The position numbers and the translations under genes are program-made. Under the pieces are notes generated by a model. That model searched no databases. It saw only the letters and a list, made by a program, of their open reading frames with translations, and had not been told where the DNA came from. A stretch of 33,609 bases of DNA from a virus: the IMG/VR virus record IMGVR_UViG_3300042540_000917, positions 1 to 33,609 of that record; one strand, given 5' to 3'. Shown piece after piece: positions 23,629-29,341 of this stretch. Each line of letters opens with the position of its first letter. Position 1 is the stretch's first letter.

Positions 23629-24074
23629 AGTGGCTGCACGCATGCGACGCCATGGCGACGATCATGGGCAAATGTTCCAAAGCCCAGTATTTCGCCTTCG
23701 TTCTCGACAAAGACCATCGGGTACGAGGCTGCGGGTACAACGGGACACCGAGCGGCACCATTGACTGCATCGACGGTGGATGTCCTCGTGCGACCAGCGG
23801 CGTCGCACCATCAACCCCATACGATCACGGTGACGGGTTGTGCTGGGCGGTCCACGCAGAAGCGAACGCCCTGTCCGGTATCGACCGGTCGATTCTGACA
23901 TCCTCGACACTGTTCGTGAACGGCATGACTTGCCTTGGCTGCGCAAAAACCATTGCCAACTCGGGGCTCCGTGAGGTAGTCTGCTACGAAGAAAACCGTT
24001 CAGATACACCGCTTGTGAGAGATCTGTTCTCGCGATGCGGCATCCACATGACCAGCTACACGAAAGAGGCGTGA
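23610..24074 (+). CDS. deoxycytidylate (dCMP) deaminase
   Basis: A 154 aa zinc hydrolase that converts dCMP to dUMP, feeding dTMP synthesis. It has HAEANAL (H82, catalytic E84) and CLGC (C108, C111) binding zinc, with the upstream GYNGTPSG substrate loop (42-49) typical of the family. The usual Pro before the first Cys is Thr. Extra Cys residues at 53 and 58 may bind a second, structural zinc. It has no Shine-Dalgarno and a -10-like TAAACT 6 nt upstream, so a leaderless mRNA is expected. First gene of the rightward arm. Confidence 0.93.
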   Translation: MNNHHIKWLHACDAMATIMGKCSKAQYFAFVLDKDHRVRGCGYNGTPSGTIDCIDGGCPRATSGVAPSTPYDHGDGLCWAVHAEANALSGIDRSILTSSTLFVNGMTCLGCAKTIANSGLREVVCYEENRSDTPLVRDLFSRCGIHMTSYTKEA

Positions 24075-24079
24075 CCCAA

Positions 24080-24340
24080 ATGGTATTGAAGAAGAAGGAA
24101 GCGAAGTTCCAGCCCAGCGGCGAGATCAAGCGGATCGTGTCGCTCGGTGGCGGCTCTCACGCCTACGTGTTCGACCTCAATGGGAAGACGCATCGCTTGA
24201 AGACTGACAGCGACGAGATCGTCACGCTGCTCCGTGACATGAACGAGCAGACGGGTGGCAAGACCCGTGACGAACTGCTCAAGCTCGGCTGGACCGACCT
24301 CATCATGAAGATGGAAGCAGATGCCACAGAAGACGAATGA
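24080..24340 (+). CDS. small protein of unknown function
   Basis: An 86 aa protein starting 5 nt after the deaminase stop, with AGAGG about 10 nt upstream. The N-terminus is Lys-rich, followed by beta strands (AYVFDLNGKTHRLKTD) and an acidic helical end. No family recognised. An upstream in-frame ATG at 24035 lies inside the deaminase gene and is not preferred. Confidence 0.7.
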   Translation: MVLKKKEAKFQPSGEIKRIVSLGGGSHAYVFDLNGKTHRLKTDSDEIVTLLRDMNEQTGGKTRDELLKLGWTDLIMKMEADATEDE

Positions 24341-24497
24341 TGAGGACCTCATAACAGGGGTCTTCCTGCCACGAGGGCAGTGCGTTCTGCCCCGAGGCTT
24401 TGCGGACACCCGCGAGCAAGTCGCCTTCGATCGAGTCTCCGAGCGTAACCTCAACCAGTACCTCTGGCTACTCAACTACCTGCCGGTCTCATGCTAG
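24321..24497 (+). CDS. 58 aa protein of unknown function
   Basis: Starts at an ATG inside the end of the preceding gene (20 nt overlap) and fills an otherwise empty stretch. The sequence begins MPQKTNDEDL and ends WLLNYLPVSC. A GAAG-rich stretch lies upstream. Its fit into a tight chain of overlapping small genes is the main support. A 16-codon reading frame (24491-24541) then links it to the next gene by stop/start overlap. Confidence 0.55.
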   Translation: MPQKTNDEDLITGVFLPRGQCVLPRGFADTREQVAFDRVSERNLNQYLWLLNYLPVSC

Positions 24498-24537
24498 AGC
24501 TGGCGACACGACGCACCCACGTAAAGCTGATCAACAG

Positions 24538-24720
24538 ATGATCGACTACTACACGCTGAGTACCGTGTACTCAGGCAGCGAAGTGGTACTCCACATCACC
24601 ATACGCCACTCGACCCTCGAATCGTTCGCGAGACACAGAAGTACCTTCTACGTCGAAACCGAGTGGGCTCCCCGGTGGGAGGTCAGAGCCTACCGGAACT
24701 GGATGATCCTGGCAGCATGA
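24538..24720 (+). CDS. 60 aa protein of unknown function
   Basis: Starts MIDYYTLSTV at an ATG overlapping the stop of a 16-codon frame (ATGA). Predicted beta strands (EVVLHITIRHS; FYVETEW) and aromatic-rich. Overlaps the next gene by 4 nt. No family recognised. A longer reading from 24400 is in the frame but runs through the preceding gene. Confidence 0.58.
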   Translation: MIDYYTLSTVYSGSEVVLHITIRHSTLESFARHRSTFYVETEWAPRWEVRAYRNWMILAA

Positions 24721-24923
24721 TATTTCGGATACCCACTCGGTGGGACCTGAGCTGGGGACACGAAGTCAGCTGGTCGGTGCAGGAGATCACCGAGCTGGCA
24801 CCTGAGAGGCGAGGAATGTACAAGCTCAGGTACAAGTTCTTCGTCTTACCAGTTGGGTGGGACGAGTCGGCCGAAGACTTCAGACTGCCCGGCCAGTACA
24901 TGGTACTAGCAGTAGGAAGATGA
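24717..24923 (+). CDS. 68 aa protein of unknown function
   Basis: Starts MIFRIPTRWD with an ATGA overlap to the previous stop. Trp- and Arg-rich, with a beta-rich middle (MYKLRYKFFVLPVGW). A hairpin with a T-rich tail follows, marking the end of this run of rightward genes. Its last 18 nt overlap the convergent gene at 24906. Confidence 0.6.
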   Translation: MIFRIPTRWDLSWGHEVSWSVQEITELAPERRGMYKLRYKFFVLPVGWDESAEDFRLPGQYMVLAVGR

Positions 24924-25091
24924 ACCGGGTCTCTTAAGGCCCGTTCTTTCGTAATCCTCTGGAGTCGCTTCCCGAGTCGTCACCTCAGAGGACTCTCCTT
25001 CAAGCGCTCTCTTAAAGTTGAGAGAGCTGCGCTCTTGCTGCTTCTTGCGCCGCTTCTCACGACGAGTGGAATTCTTCTTCGGTACACCCAT
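24906..25091 (-). CDS. small basic protein with bL32-like N-terminus
   Basis: A 61 aa leftward protein. Residues 1-25 (MGVPKKNSTRREKRRKKQ) closely recall the N-terminus of ribosomal protein bL32 (typically MAVPKxKxSxxRRxxRR), but the Cys4 zinc ribbon of bL32 is absent; the rest is acidic/polar and ends GLKRPGSSSYC. AGGAG lies 5 nt before the ATG at 25091. Similarity is from memory of the bL32 pattern and could be chance in a Lys/Arg-rich peptide. Confidence 0.55.
   Translation of the reverse strand: MGVPKKNSTRREKRRKKQQERSSLNFKRALEGESSEVTTREATPEDYERTGLKRPGSSSYC
24926..24950 (+). terminator. hairpin terminator
   Basis: A 6 bp stem (CGGGTC with GGCCCG, one G-U pair, 6 nt loop) followed by TTCTTTC, 2 nt after the last rightward stop. 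It lies inside the convergent gene at 24906. Confidence 0.6.
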
Positions 25092-25109
25092 CAGGACTCC
25101 TGGCAGCAA

Positions 25110-25394
25110 GGATAAAGTAAGACGGACCTCTCCTTAAGCCTCGGAGTTCGTCTCTTTCTTCTTCTTCTCATCTTCGGGGCCTTCCAAGGCCCCCCGACTC
25201 GTTTCTCGTTCTTGCCGGGGTTCGTCTTAAGTCTAACAAGCCGTTTTCAAAACTCATCACAGAACCAGCATTTTCTTGCTGTCAGAGACAAGGATTCTGG
25301 CCGAGAGCCCTTTATTTGCAAGGGTTTCGGCTCCCAAGAAATTTCTTGCTGCCAAGGGATCGGAATCGGCCACGAACCAGCCGATATCCCTTGG
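25110..25394. other. 285 nt gene-free stretch rich in secondary structure
   Basis: No gene is supported here on either strand. It holds: an imperfect hairpin at 25122-25155 followed by a T/C-rich run; a perfect 8 bp stem GGGGCCTT/AAGGCCCC at 25176-25193; a perfect 14 bp palindrome CAAGAAATTTCTTG at 25335-25348; a hairpin at 25301-25331 (CCGA..CCCTT / AAGGG..TCGG); and a large hairpin at 25352-25394 whose 9 bp base stem (CCAAGGGAT/ATCCCTTGG) touches the next start codon. Two imperfect direct repeats begin TTTCTTGCTG at 25272 and 25342. Confidence 0.7.
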
Positions 25395-25625
25395 ATGAGG
25401 CCACTTTTCCACAACCGAGATCATGAGGCCGCTCCAGCGGTCGAAGTGGACGGCGTCTCATTTCATGTGCTGCCAGCGCCCGTGGCGTGGTGGTACGAGG
25501 ATCGCGCAGCCTGGGGTGAGCTCTCGGTGGGACCCATGAACGCAGTGTTCTGGTGGCTGCTCGCCAAAAACTACAGGGTTGTTGATTGTTCGGCGTTCTC
25601 GTCCGCGCGAACACTGAACTTGTGA
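25395..25625 (+). CDS. 76 aa protein of unknown function
   Basis: Starts MRPLFHNRDHEAAP. The 5' extension in frame (to 25212) covers the hairpin region and is not credible. The body (VDGVSFHVLPAPVAWWYEDR and later NAVFWWLLAKNYRVVDC) is Trp-rich. No Shine-Dalgarno; GCCGATAT lies 7 nt before the ATG, partly in a hairpin. No family recognised. Confidence 0.55.
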   Translation: MRPLFHNRDHEAAPAVEVDGVSFHVLPAPVAWWYEDRAAWGELSVGPMNAVFWWLLAKNYRVVDCSAFSSARTLNL

Positions 25626-25629
25626 TGAG

Positions 25630-25902
25630 ATGACAACCTTCCATGAGATGATCTGGTTGATGTCCGACTCGATCTTCTGCCTGCGATGCGCTGCCGACTC
25701 GCGCGAGAGCACGTTCTGCACTTGCCCGATTCCGATGGCGGACAACTGGCTTACCGACGAGGACAATCACATAACTGCGCTGCCAACGAACTGGGGATTG
25801 GTCCATTTCGTGAAGTCACCCACCGATAAGTTCTTCGATGGAAACTACCGAGTGGCTTCGACTGATGGACGCGACCGTGGAGACGGCGCGATTCTTCGCT
25901 GA
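25630..25902 (+). CDS. small Cys-rich protein of unknown function
   Basis: A 90 aa protein (starts at 25648 or 25660 are also possible) with CLRC at residues 17-20 and CTC at 29-31, a possible zinc ribbon, then GLVHFVKSPTD. It overlaps the DUF192 gene by 65 nt, an unusually long overlap, so one of the two boundaries may be wrong. Confidence 0.5.
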   Translation: MTTFHEMIWLMSDSIFCLRCAADSRESTFCTCPIPMADNWLTDEDNHITALPTNWGLVHFVKSPTDKFFDGNYRVASTDGRDRGDGAILR

Positions 25903-26245
25903 CTGCGATGTCATCGACATCAGCTTCAACAACGGGACCTCAATGGAGGTTTATGTAGCAGTCTCGGCAGAGCAGCGCTCACGCGGCCTCGCCAACATCT
26001 CATCGCTGGACCTGGATGGAATGCTGTTCTACTACCAGCGCCCGTCCTACGTTCCGTTCACAGCAGAGAAAATGCTGATGGATATCGATGTGGCGTGGTA
26101 CGACCGTGCGGGCACGCTGCTCCAGCAGATGACCGCCGAGGCTGGCATGGGCGCAATGTACTGCCCGAAGGCGTTCTCCTATGTGCTTGAAGCACCCGTT
26201 GGTTCCATCCCGGCCTCTGACCTGAAGCTGGAAACCAAATGGTAG
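25838..26245 (+). CDS. DUF192 family protein
   Basis: A 135 aa protein matching the DUF192 pattern: RSRGLANISSLDLDGMLFYY (the family's RxxGLM..D.GMLF core, about residues 48-67), a central FTAEKMLMDIDVAWYD and a late YVLEAPVG (family: vLE...G). The fold is a small beta barrel; members are usually exported or periplasmic in bacteria and their function is unknown. No signal peptide here, so this copy is cytosolic. A later start at 25865 is possible. Confidence 0.82.
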   Translation: METTEWLRLMDATVETARFFADCDVIDISFNNGTSMEVYVAVSAEQRSRGLANISSLDLDGMLFYYQRPSYVPFTAEKMLMDIDVAWYDRAGTLLQQMTAEAGMGAMYCPKAFSYVLEAPVGSIPASDLKLETKW

Positions 26246-26254
26246 GAGCAGCTA

Positions 26255-26419
26255 GTGCCGCGTGACCACGCTTTCTGGGAGACCGAAATTGAGGATGATT
26301 TCTGCTTGGGGTGTGGCGCTGACCATTACCGGCATTCGCGGACCCCGGGGCTCTGCCAAGAGTGTGCGACTCAGGCTTCCAACTCGGACGAGTTTCGACG
26401 CTCGGATCGCCATGACTGA
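26255..26419 (+). CDS. 54 aa zinc-ribbon protein
   Basis: Starts at GTG (MPRDHAFWET when initiated) with TAGGAG about 6 nt upstream. It has CLGCG (residues 18-22) and CQEC (34-37), a four-Cys zinc ribbon with a His-rich loop between (ADHYRHS). The stop overlaps the start of the next gene by 8 nt. Too small for enzyme activity; an adaptor or nucleic-acid binding role is possible. Confidence 0.65.
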   Translation: MPRDHAFWETEIEDDFCLGCGADHYRHSRTPGLCQECATQASNSDEFRRSDRHD

Positions 26420-26684
26420 CCCGCTCGACTTCTCGCTGATCGTCTCCGATGTGGAACCGATCAAGACGAGTGTCGAGTGGACAAGAGGCGTGCAGCGAGT
26501 CATGGTGTTCGGCGCACGGAGATTCATGGCGCTACGAGCGGTCTGCGACCACGGCGAGCTGGGTGTCATCGCGATGATCGACGCTGGCAGCTGGGATATG
26601 CTCTCAGAAGAGGCGGAGAAGTCGCTCAGCGAACTCAAGTCCCTGTATCTGGGCCCCAGGAACTACGCGCTGCTAGAGGTCTAG
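26412..26684 (+). CDS. 90 aa protein of unknown function
   Basis: Starts MTDPLDFSLIVSDV at an ATG overlapping the zinc-ribbon gene. Mixed alpha/beta, with a beta-rich middle (VQRVMVFGARRFMALRAV) and a Glu/Ser-rich helix (EEAEKSLSELKSLY). It ends 12 nt inside the convergent gene at 26673. The longer in-frame reading upstream is the zinc-ribbon gene out of frame. Confidence 0.7.
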   Translation: MTDPLDFSLIVSDVEPIKTSVEWTRGVQRVMVFGARRFMALRAVCDHGELGVIAMIDAGSWDMLSEEAEKSLSELKSLYLGPRNYALLEV

Positions 26685-26915
26685 CCAGTTCTTGCCGATC
26701 ATCTGCAGCCCACCGCTGAACCAGATCTCGACGCTGCCCTCGCTGCACACGGTCTCGAAGCCGATCTGGAGCCACACCTGCTCCGTCGTTTCCTGCCGAA
26801 ACCGCTTCTTATGGATTATCTTATCCGAATGACGGTTACATCCCACATCAGGGCCTTTGTCACACAAAAGGCAAAAACGCTGCTCAGAAGCAGCATAATG
26901 TGGTCGACCAGCCAT
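26673..26915 (-). CDS. small Cys/His protein of unknown function
   Basis: An 80 aa leftward protein with CLLC (15-18) and a later Cys/His group (C26, H29, H35), compatible with one zinc site, then a basic patch (HKKRFRQE) and a beta-rich end. TGTTATCAT, an extended -10 element, ends 7 nt before this ATG, suggesting a leaderless mRNA. An ATG three codons upstream is possible. Convergent with the gene at 26412. Confidence 0.6.
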   Translation of the reverse strand: MAGRPHYAASEQRFCLLCDKGPDVGCNRHSDKIIHKKRFRQETTEQVWLQIGFETVCSEGSVEIWFSGGLQMIGKNWLDL

Positions 26916-26976
26916 AAAAGTCATGATAACACGGTTGCATCATGAGAAAACACAAGCTTGAAATTTGAATTAAGGC

Positions 26977-27005
26977 TTGCCAAACCCCTTGCTCCGTCGT
27001 ATGTT
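26977..27005 (+). promoter_or_regulatory. sigma-70-like promoter of the winged-helix gene
   Basis: TTGCCA (26977-26982), 17 nt spacer, TATGTT (27000-27005), about 35 nt before the Shine-Dalgarno AAGGAG. The resulting leader is short but normal. Confidence 0.6.
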
Positions 27006-27047
27006 GCTCTCGACGGCAATCCAGCCGCGATGAGAACAAGGAGCAAT

Positions 27048-27500
27048 ATGGAGTCCCTAACCGAAGTCGCTGGGGGGATCGCCACCGGAAACGGTGGGGA
27101 GATTTCCAAGCACAAGAAGAACGCACGCCCCACAGCAGCCCAGATGAAGACCCGAGAGAAGCAGGTGCTGAACCTCCTTCGCAAGAACGGGACAGTCGAC
27201 ATGTACAGCATCGCTGATGCACTGAAGCTGTCCCACCCGCAGACGGGTACTCTGCTCGGCAACCTCCAGAAGACCGGAGTAGTCGAGCGGGCAGGACGAG
27301 AAGGGCGACGGCTCGTCTACCGGGTCACACCCAAGGTCGTCCCTGTGGACACAGTCCCCGTGACTGCACCTGTGGCGGTCGCCGCAGCACCAGTGCAGCT
27401 GGGGGCGCACCTGGAAGTCATCGGCATCCACATCACCAGCTCTGGCGTGGAAGTCGAGCTTCAGGACGAAGCACAAAAGACCCTGACTCTGGTCGCTTGA
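27048..27500 (+). CDS. winged-helix transcription regulator
   Basis: A 150 aa protein. Residues 36-95 form a MarR/ArsR-like winged helix (REKQVLNLLRKNGTVDMYSI, recognition helix around SHPQTGTLLGNLQKTG, wing RAGREGRRLVYRV). A Pro/Val/Ala-rich linker (100-122) leads to a small C-terminal beta domain. I use the ATG at 27048 because AAGGAG lies 6 nt before it; the TTG at 26958 is upstream of the promoter. A terminator follows. It is a monocistronic regulator and may control the early arm. Confidence 0.8.
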   Translation: MESLTEVAGGIATGNGGEISKHKKNARPTAAQMKTREKQVLNLLRKNGTVDMYSIADALKLSHPQTGTLLGNLQKTGVVERAGREGRRLVYRVTPKVVPVDTVPVTAPVAVAAAPVQLGAHLEVIGIHITSSGVEVELQDEAQKTLTLVA

Positions 27501-27523
27501 GTCACAACTGAAACACCCCTTTC

Positions 27524-27557
27524 AAAGAGGACCTGCCCAGATGGGTGGGTCCTCTTT
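27524..27557 (+). terminator. strong terminator
   Basis: A perfect 10 bp stem (AAAGAGGACC with GGTCCTCTTT, 14 nt loop) followed by GTCTCC, 23 nt after the regulator stop. Confidence 0.85.
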
Positions 27558-27581
27558 GTCTCCCTAGACCCCGGAGAACTC

Positions 27582-27761
27582 ATGGATCATCACCACGTAC
27601 GGCGGATGGAATACGAAGGAGAGCTATGGATCAATGTTAACGACCTGTTCGATGCCTGCGCCAAATTCAGAGACGCCCAATGGGCCGACAACTTTTGCGC
27701 AGATGCCATGTCCATGCAGGCGATATGCCACATGCTGGAATCACTGCGCGCTGTTGTGTGA
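27582..27761 (+). CDS. 59 aa protein of unknown function
   Basis: Starts MDHHHVRRMEYEGELWINVND and ends ESLRAVV (quoted separately); CCGGAG lies 6 nt upstream. Helical, with three Cys and several His/Met (CAKF, FCADAMSMQAICHM), so metal binding is possible. It lies between the terminator and the sigma gene. Confidence 0.65.
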   Translation: MDHHHVRRMEYEGELWINVNDLFDACAKFRDAQWADNFCADAMSMQAICHMLESLRAVV

Positions 27762-27779
27762 TGATTTTTATGCCATGCG

Positions 27780-27788
27780 TGTTACTAT
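27780..27788 (+). promoter_or_regulatory. extended -10 leaderless promoter of the sigma gene
   Basis: TGT followed by TACTAT (27783-27788), an extended -10 (TGn), then TCATGC and the ATG at 27795: again 6 nt. The -35 place (GATGAT) does not match consensus, as is common with extended -10 promoters. Confidence 0.55.
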
Positions 27789-27794
27789 TCATGC

Positions 27795-28544
27795 ATGGAT
27801 CACGAACGGCTGTGGCGCAAGTACAAGTCCACCGAGGACATCAAGTACCGGAACGAGCTAATCGTCCTGTACCAACCGCTGGTGCGCGCTGTTGCCAAGA
27901 AGATCAGCAACAAGCTGCCACCCAACGTCGAATTCGATGACCTCGTCGGATACGGCACATTCGGGTTGATCGACGCCATCAAGAGGTTTGACCTTGAACG
28001 GGGATTCAAGTTCGAGACCTTTGCCATGAAGAGGATCCAGGGCGCCATCTACGACGGCATCCGAGCCATGGACTGGGTTCCTAGAACCGTCCGTTCACAA
28101 AGCAAAGAGCTCGCTGAAGCCTACGCCGACCTCGACAGCGACGATCCGACCACTGACGACCATCTGCTGGAGCATCTTGGCTGGGATGCCGAGAAGCTCC
28201 AGCGGGTGCGTGACAAGTCAGCTGGGGACCGAGGCATGCTGTCGCTCGATGAGCCCTTCAGGGCCCCGGGAGGTGCGGAGATGGTCGACCGAGTGTCGCT
28301 CTCCGACGTGATTGCCGACGAGCAGCAGTCACCCGGTGGTCAATTCGAGCTGCAGGAACTCCAAGGCTCGTTGTCGGAGGCCCTGTCCAGCCTGCCGGAG
28401 AAGGAGCAGATCGTCCTGGCGCTCTACTACCACGAGCAGCTGAAGTTCTCTGAGATCGGTGAGGCGTTCGACGTGAGCGAGTCCCGGGTCTGCCAGATCC
28501 ACATGAATGCGATCGAGAGCATTCGGGAAGCGATGATGTCATGA
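27795..28544 (+). CDS. WhiG/FliA-type RNA polymerase sigma factor
   Basis: A 249 aa sigma factor of the sigma-28 group, close in pattern to Streptomyces WhiG. It has LWRKYKST at the start, region 2 with LPPNVEFDDLVGYGTFGLID (41-60) and FKFETFAMKRIQGAIYDGIR (71-90) then DWVPRTVR, region 3 around 120-170, and region 4 with LPEKEQIVLALYYHEQLKF and SESRVCQIH (228-236), the recognition helix. It should direct host core polymerase to phage promoters; candidate targets carry CCGATA boxes. No Shine-Dalgarno, leaderless promoter. No anti-sigma gene is obvious nearby. Overlaps the next gene by 4 nt. Confidence 0.93.
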   Translation: MDHERLWRKYKSTEDIKYRNELIVLYQPLVRAVAKKISNKLPPNVEFDDLVGYGTFGLIDAIKRFDLERGFKFETFAMKRIQGAIYDGIRAMDWVPRTVRSQSKELAEAYADLDSDDPTTDDHLLEHLGWDAEKLQRVRDKSAGDRGMLSLDEPFRAPGGAEMVDRVSLSDVIADEQQSPGGQFELQELQGSLSEALSSLPEKEQIVLALYYHEQLKFSEIGEAFDVSESRVCQIHMNAIESIREAMMS

Positions 28545-28732
28545 CCTCGCCTCTGGAGTTCTGGGACTGGCTACGCATCGGGATCGACGCCGGGTGGGTC
28601 AGCGAGCCGGTCTGCGCCACACACGAGGGAGTGCCCACCACCGTTGAGGGCATGAAGGAGTGGGACGAGGGCCATGACCCGTGTGAGCACATCGTGCGCC
28701 TGATACCTGACGACGAACATCTGTCGCAGTAA
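28541..28732 (+). CDS. small actinophage-type Cys/His protein
   Basis: A 63 aa protein with WVSEPVCATHEGVPTT, then GHDPCEHIVRL; the C-x2-H and C-x-H pairs suggest one zinc site. Proteins with this pattern are common and uncharacterised in actinobacteriophages. ATGA overlap with the sigma gene means they are translated together; it could act with the sigma factor, but that is only positional. Confidence 0.75.
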   Translation: MTSPLEFWDWLRIGIDAGWVSEPVCATHEGVPTTVEGMKEWDEGHDPCEHIVRLIPDDEHLSQ

Positions 28733-28736
28733 CGAC

Positions 28737-28767
28737 GAAGGCCCCCAGCCGAAGCCGGGGGGCCTTC
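28737..28767. terminator. strong bidirectional terminator
   Basis: GAAGGCCCCC paired with GGGGGCCTTC around an 11 nt loop. It lies between the rightward sigma operon and the leftward lipoprotein gene and can serve both strands. Confidence 0.85.
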
Positions 28768-28791
28768 TCCCTCGTCAAGGTCTAATACAAC

Positions 28792-29244
28792 CTAGTACAA
28801 CCTCCAAGGTGAGGTGCCTGCCGCCTGATACAGCGTGTACGCTGCCTTCGTGTTGCAAAGGGCGTCGTACTTCTGTGCTGGGGTGCAACCCACAGAGTAG
28901 TACCTGTGATCGTGCATCCGTAGCATCTGCCAACAACCAGCGGCGGTGCTGGAGGGGTTCTGCGCTGACGGGTTGTTGCCCGACTCACGCATGATGATGG
29001 CTGTACCCCAGTTCCATGTTGATGCGGGGAACACCTGCCTCATGGCAGACAGGCAGTCCGTTGGACGGGATTGTGCGGTGTGAACACCCACAAAGAAGGC
29101 GTGTTGCCGATCCTGAACAGCCTTGATAACCTTGGCCTGATCAGTTGGATTCAGCGTTTTGAAGATTGCCACTTCGGCTGGCGTGCAAGAAGAAAGCACT
29201 TGCAATGCGAGTACTGCTGCTATTACTGTCACAATTCGCTTCAT
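28792..29244 (-). CDS. lipoprotein lytic transglycosylase-like protein
   Basis: A 150 aa protein with a lipoprotein signal: basic MKR, hydrophobic IVTVIAAVLALQV, lipobox LSSC with C20. The mature part holds a lysozyme/SLT fold: IIMRESGNNPSAQN with catalytic E87, AAGCWQM, and the ending AAYTLYQAAGTSPWRLY, as in small actinobacterial transglycosylase/Rpf-like domains. It would cleave peptidoglycan from the outer face of the membrane. I use the ATG at 29244 (GGGAGAAG before it). A membrane-tethered cell-wall enzyme fits wall remodelling or local weakening rather than a free endolysin. Confidence 0.82.
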   Translation of the reverse strand: MKRIVTVIAAVLALQVLSSCTPAEVAIFKTLNPTDQAKVIKAVQDRQHAFFVGVHTAQSRPTDCLSAMRQVFPASTWNWGTAIIMRESGNNPSAQNPSSTAAGCWQMLRMHDHRYYSVGCTPAQKYDALCNTKAAYTLYQAAGTSPWRLY

Positions 29245-29341
29245 GGGCTTCTCCCAGTTCGGTGAATAAATCGTTGCCCAACGGTAACAGGTTCGCAACC
29301 GAAATGCAATAGAAGAGTTATCCGACCTTCAAGGAAACCAA

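Noticed and set aside
24056-24475. A 139-codon leftward frame opposite the small genes after the deaminase
   Set aside because: It is antisense to coupled rightward genes and lacks start signals.
25298-25394. A tRNA or tRNA-like gene in the hairpin region
   Set aside because: The stems do not form a cloverleaf; no T-arm with a GGTTCRANTCC core and no 7 bp acceptor with the right spacing could be drawn.
25312-25806. A 164-codon leftward frame over 25312-25806
   Set aside because: It covers the hairpin region and mirrors the small rightward genes; no ribosome site and Arg/Pro-rich composition.
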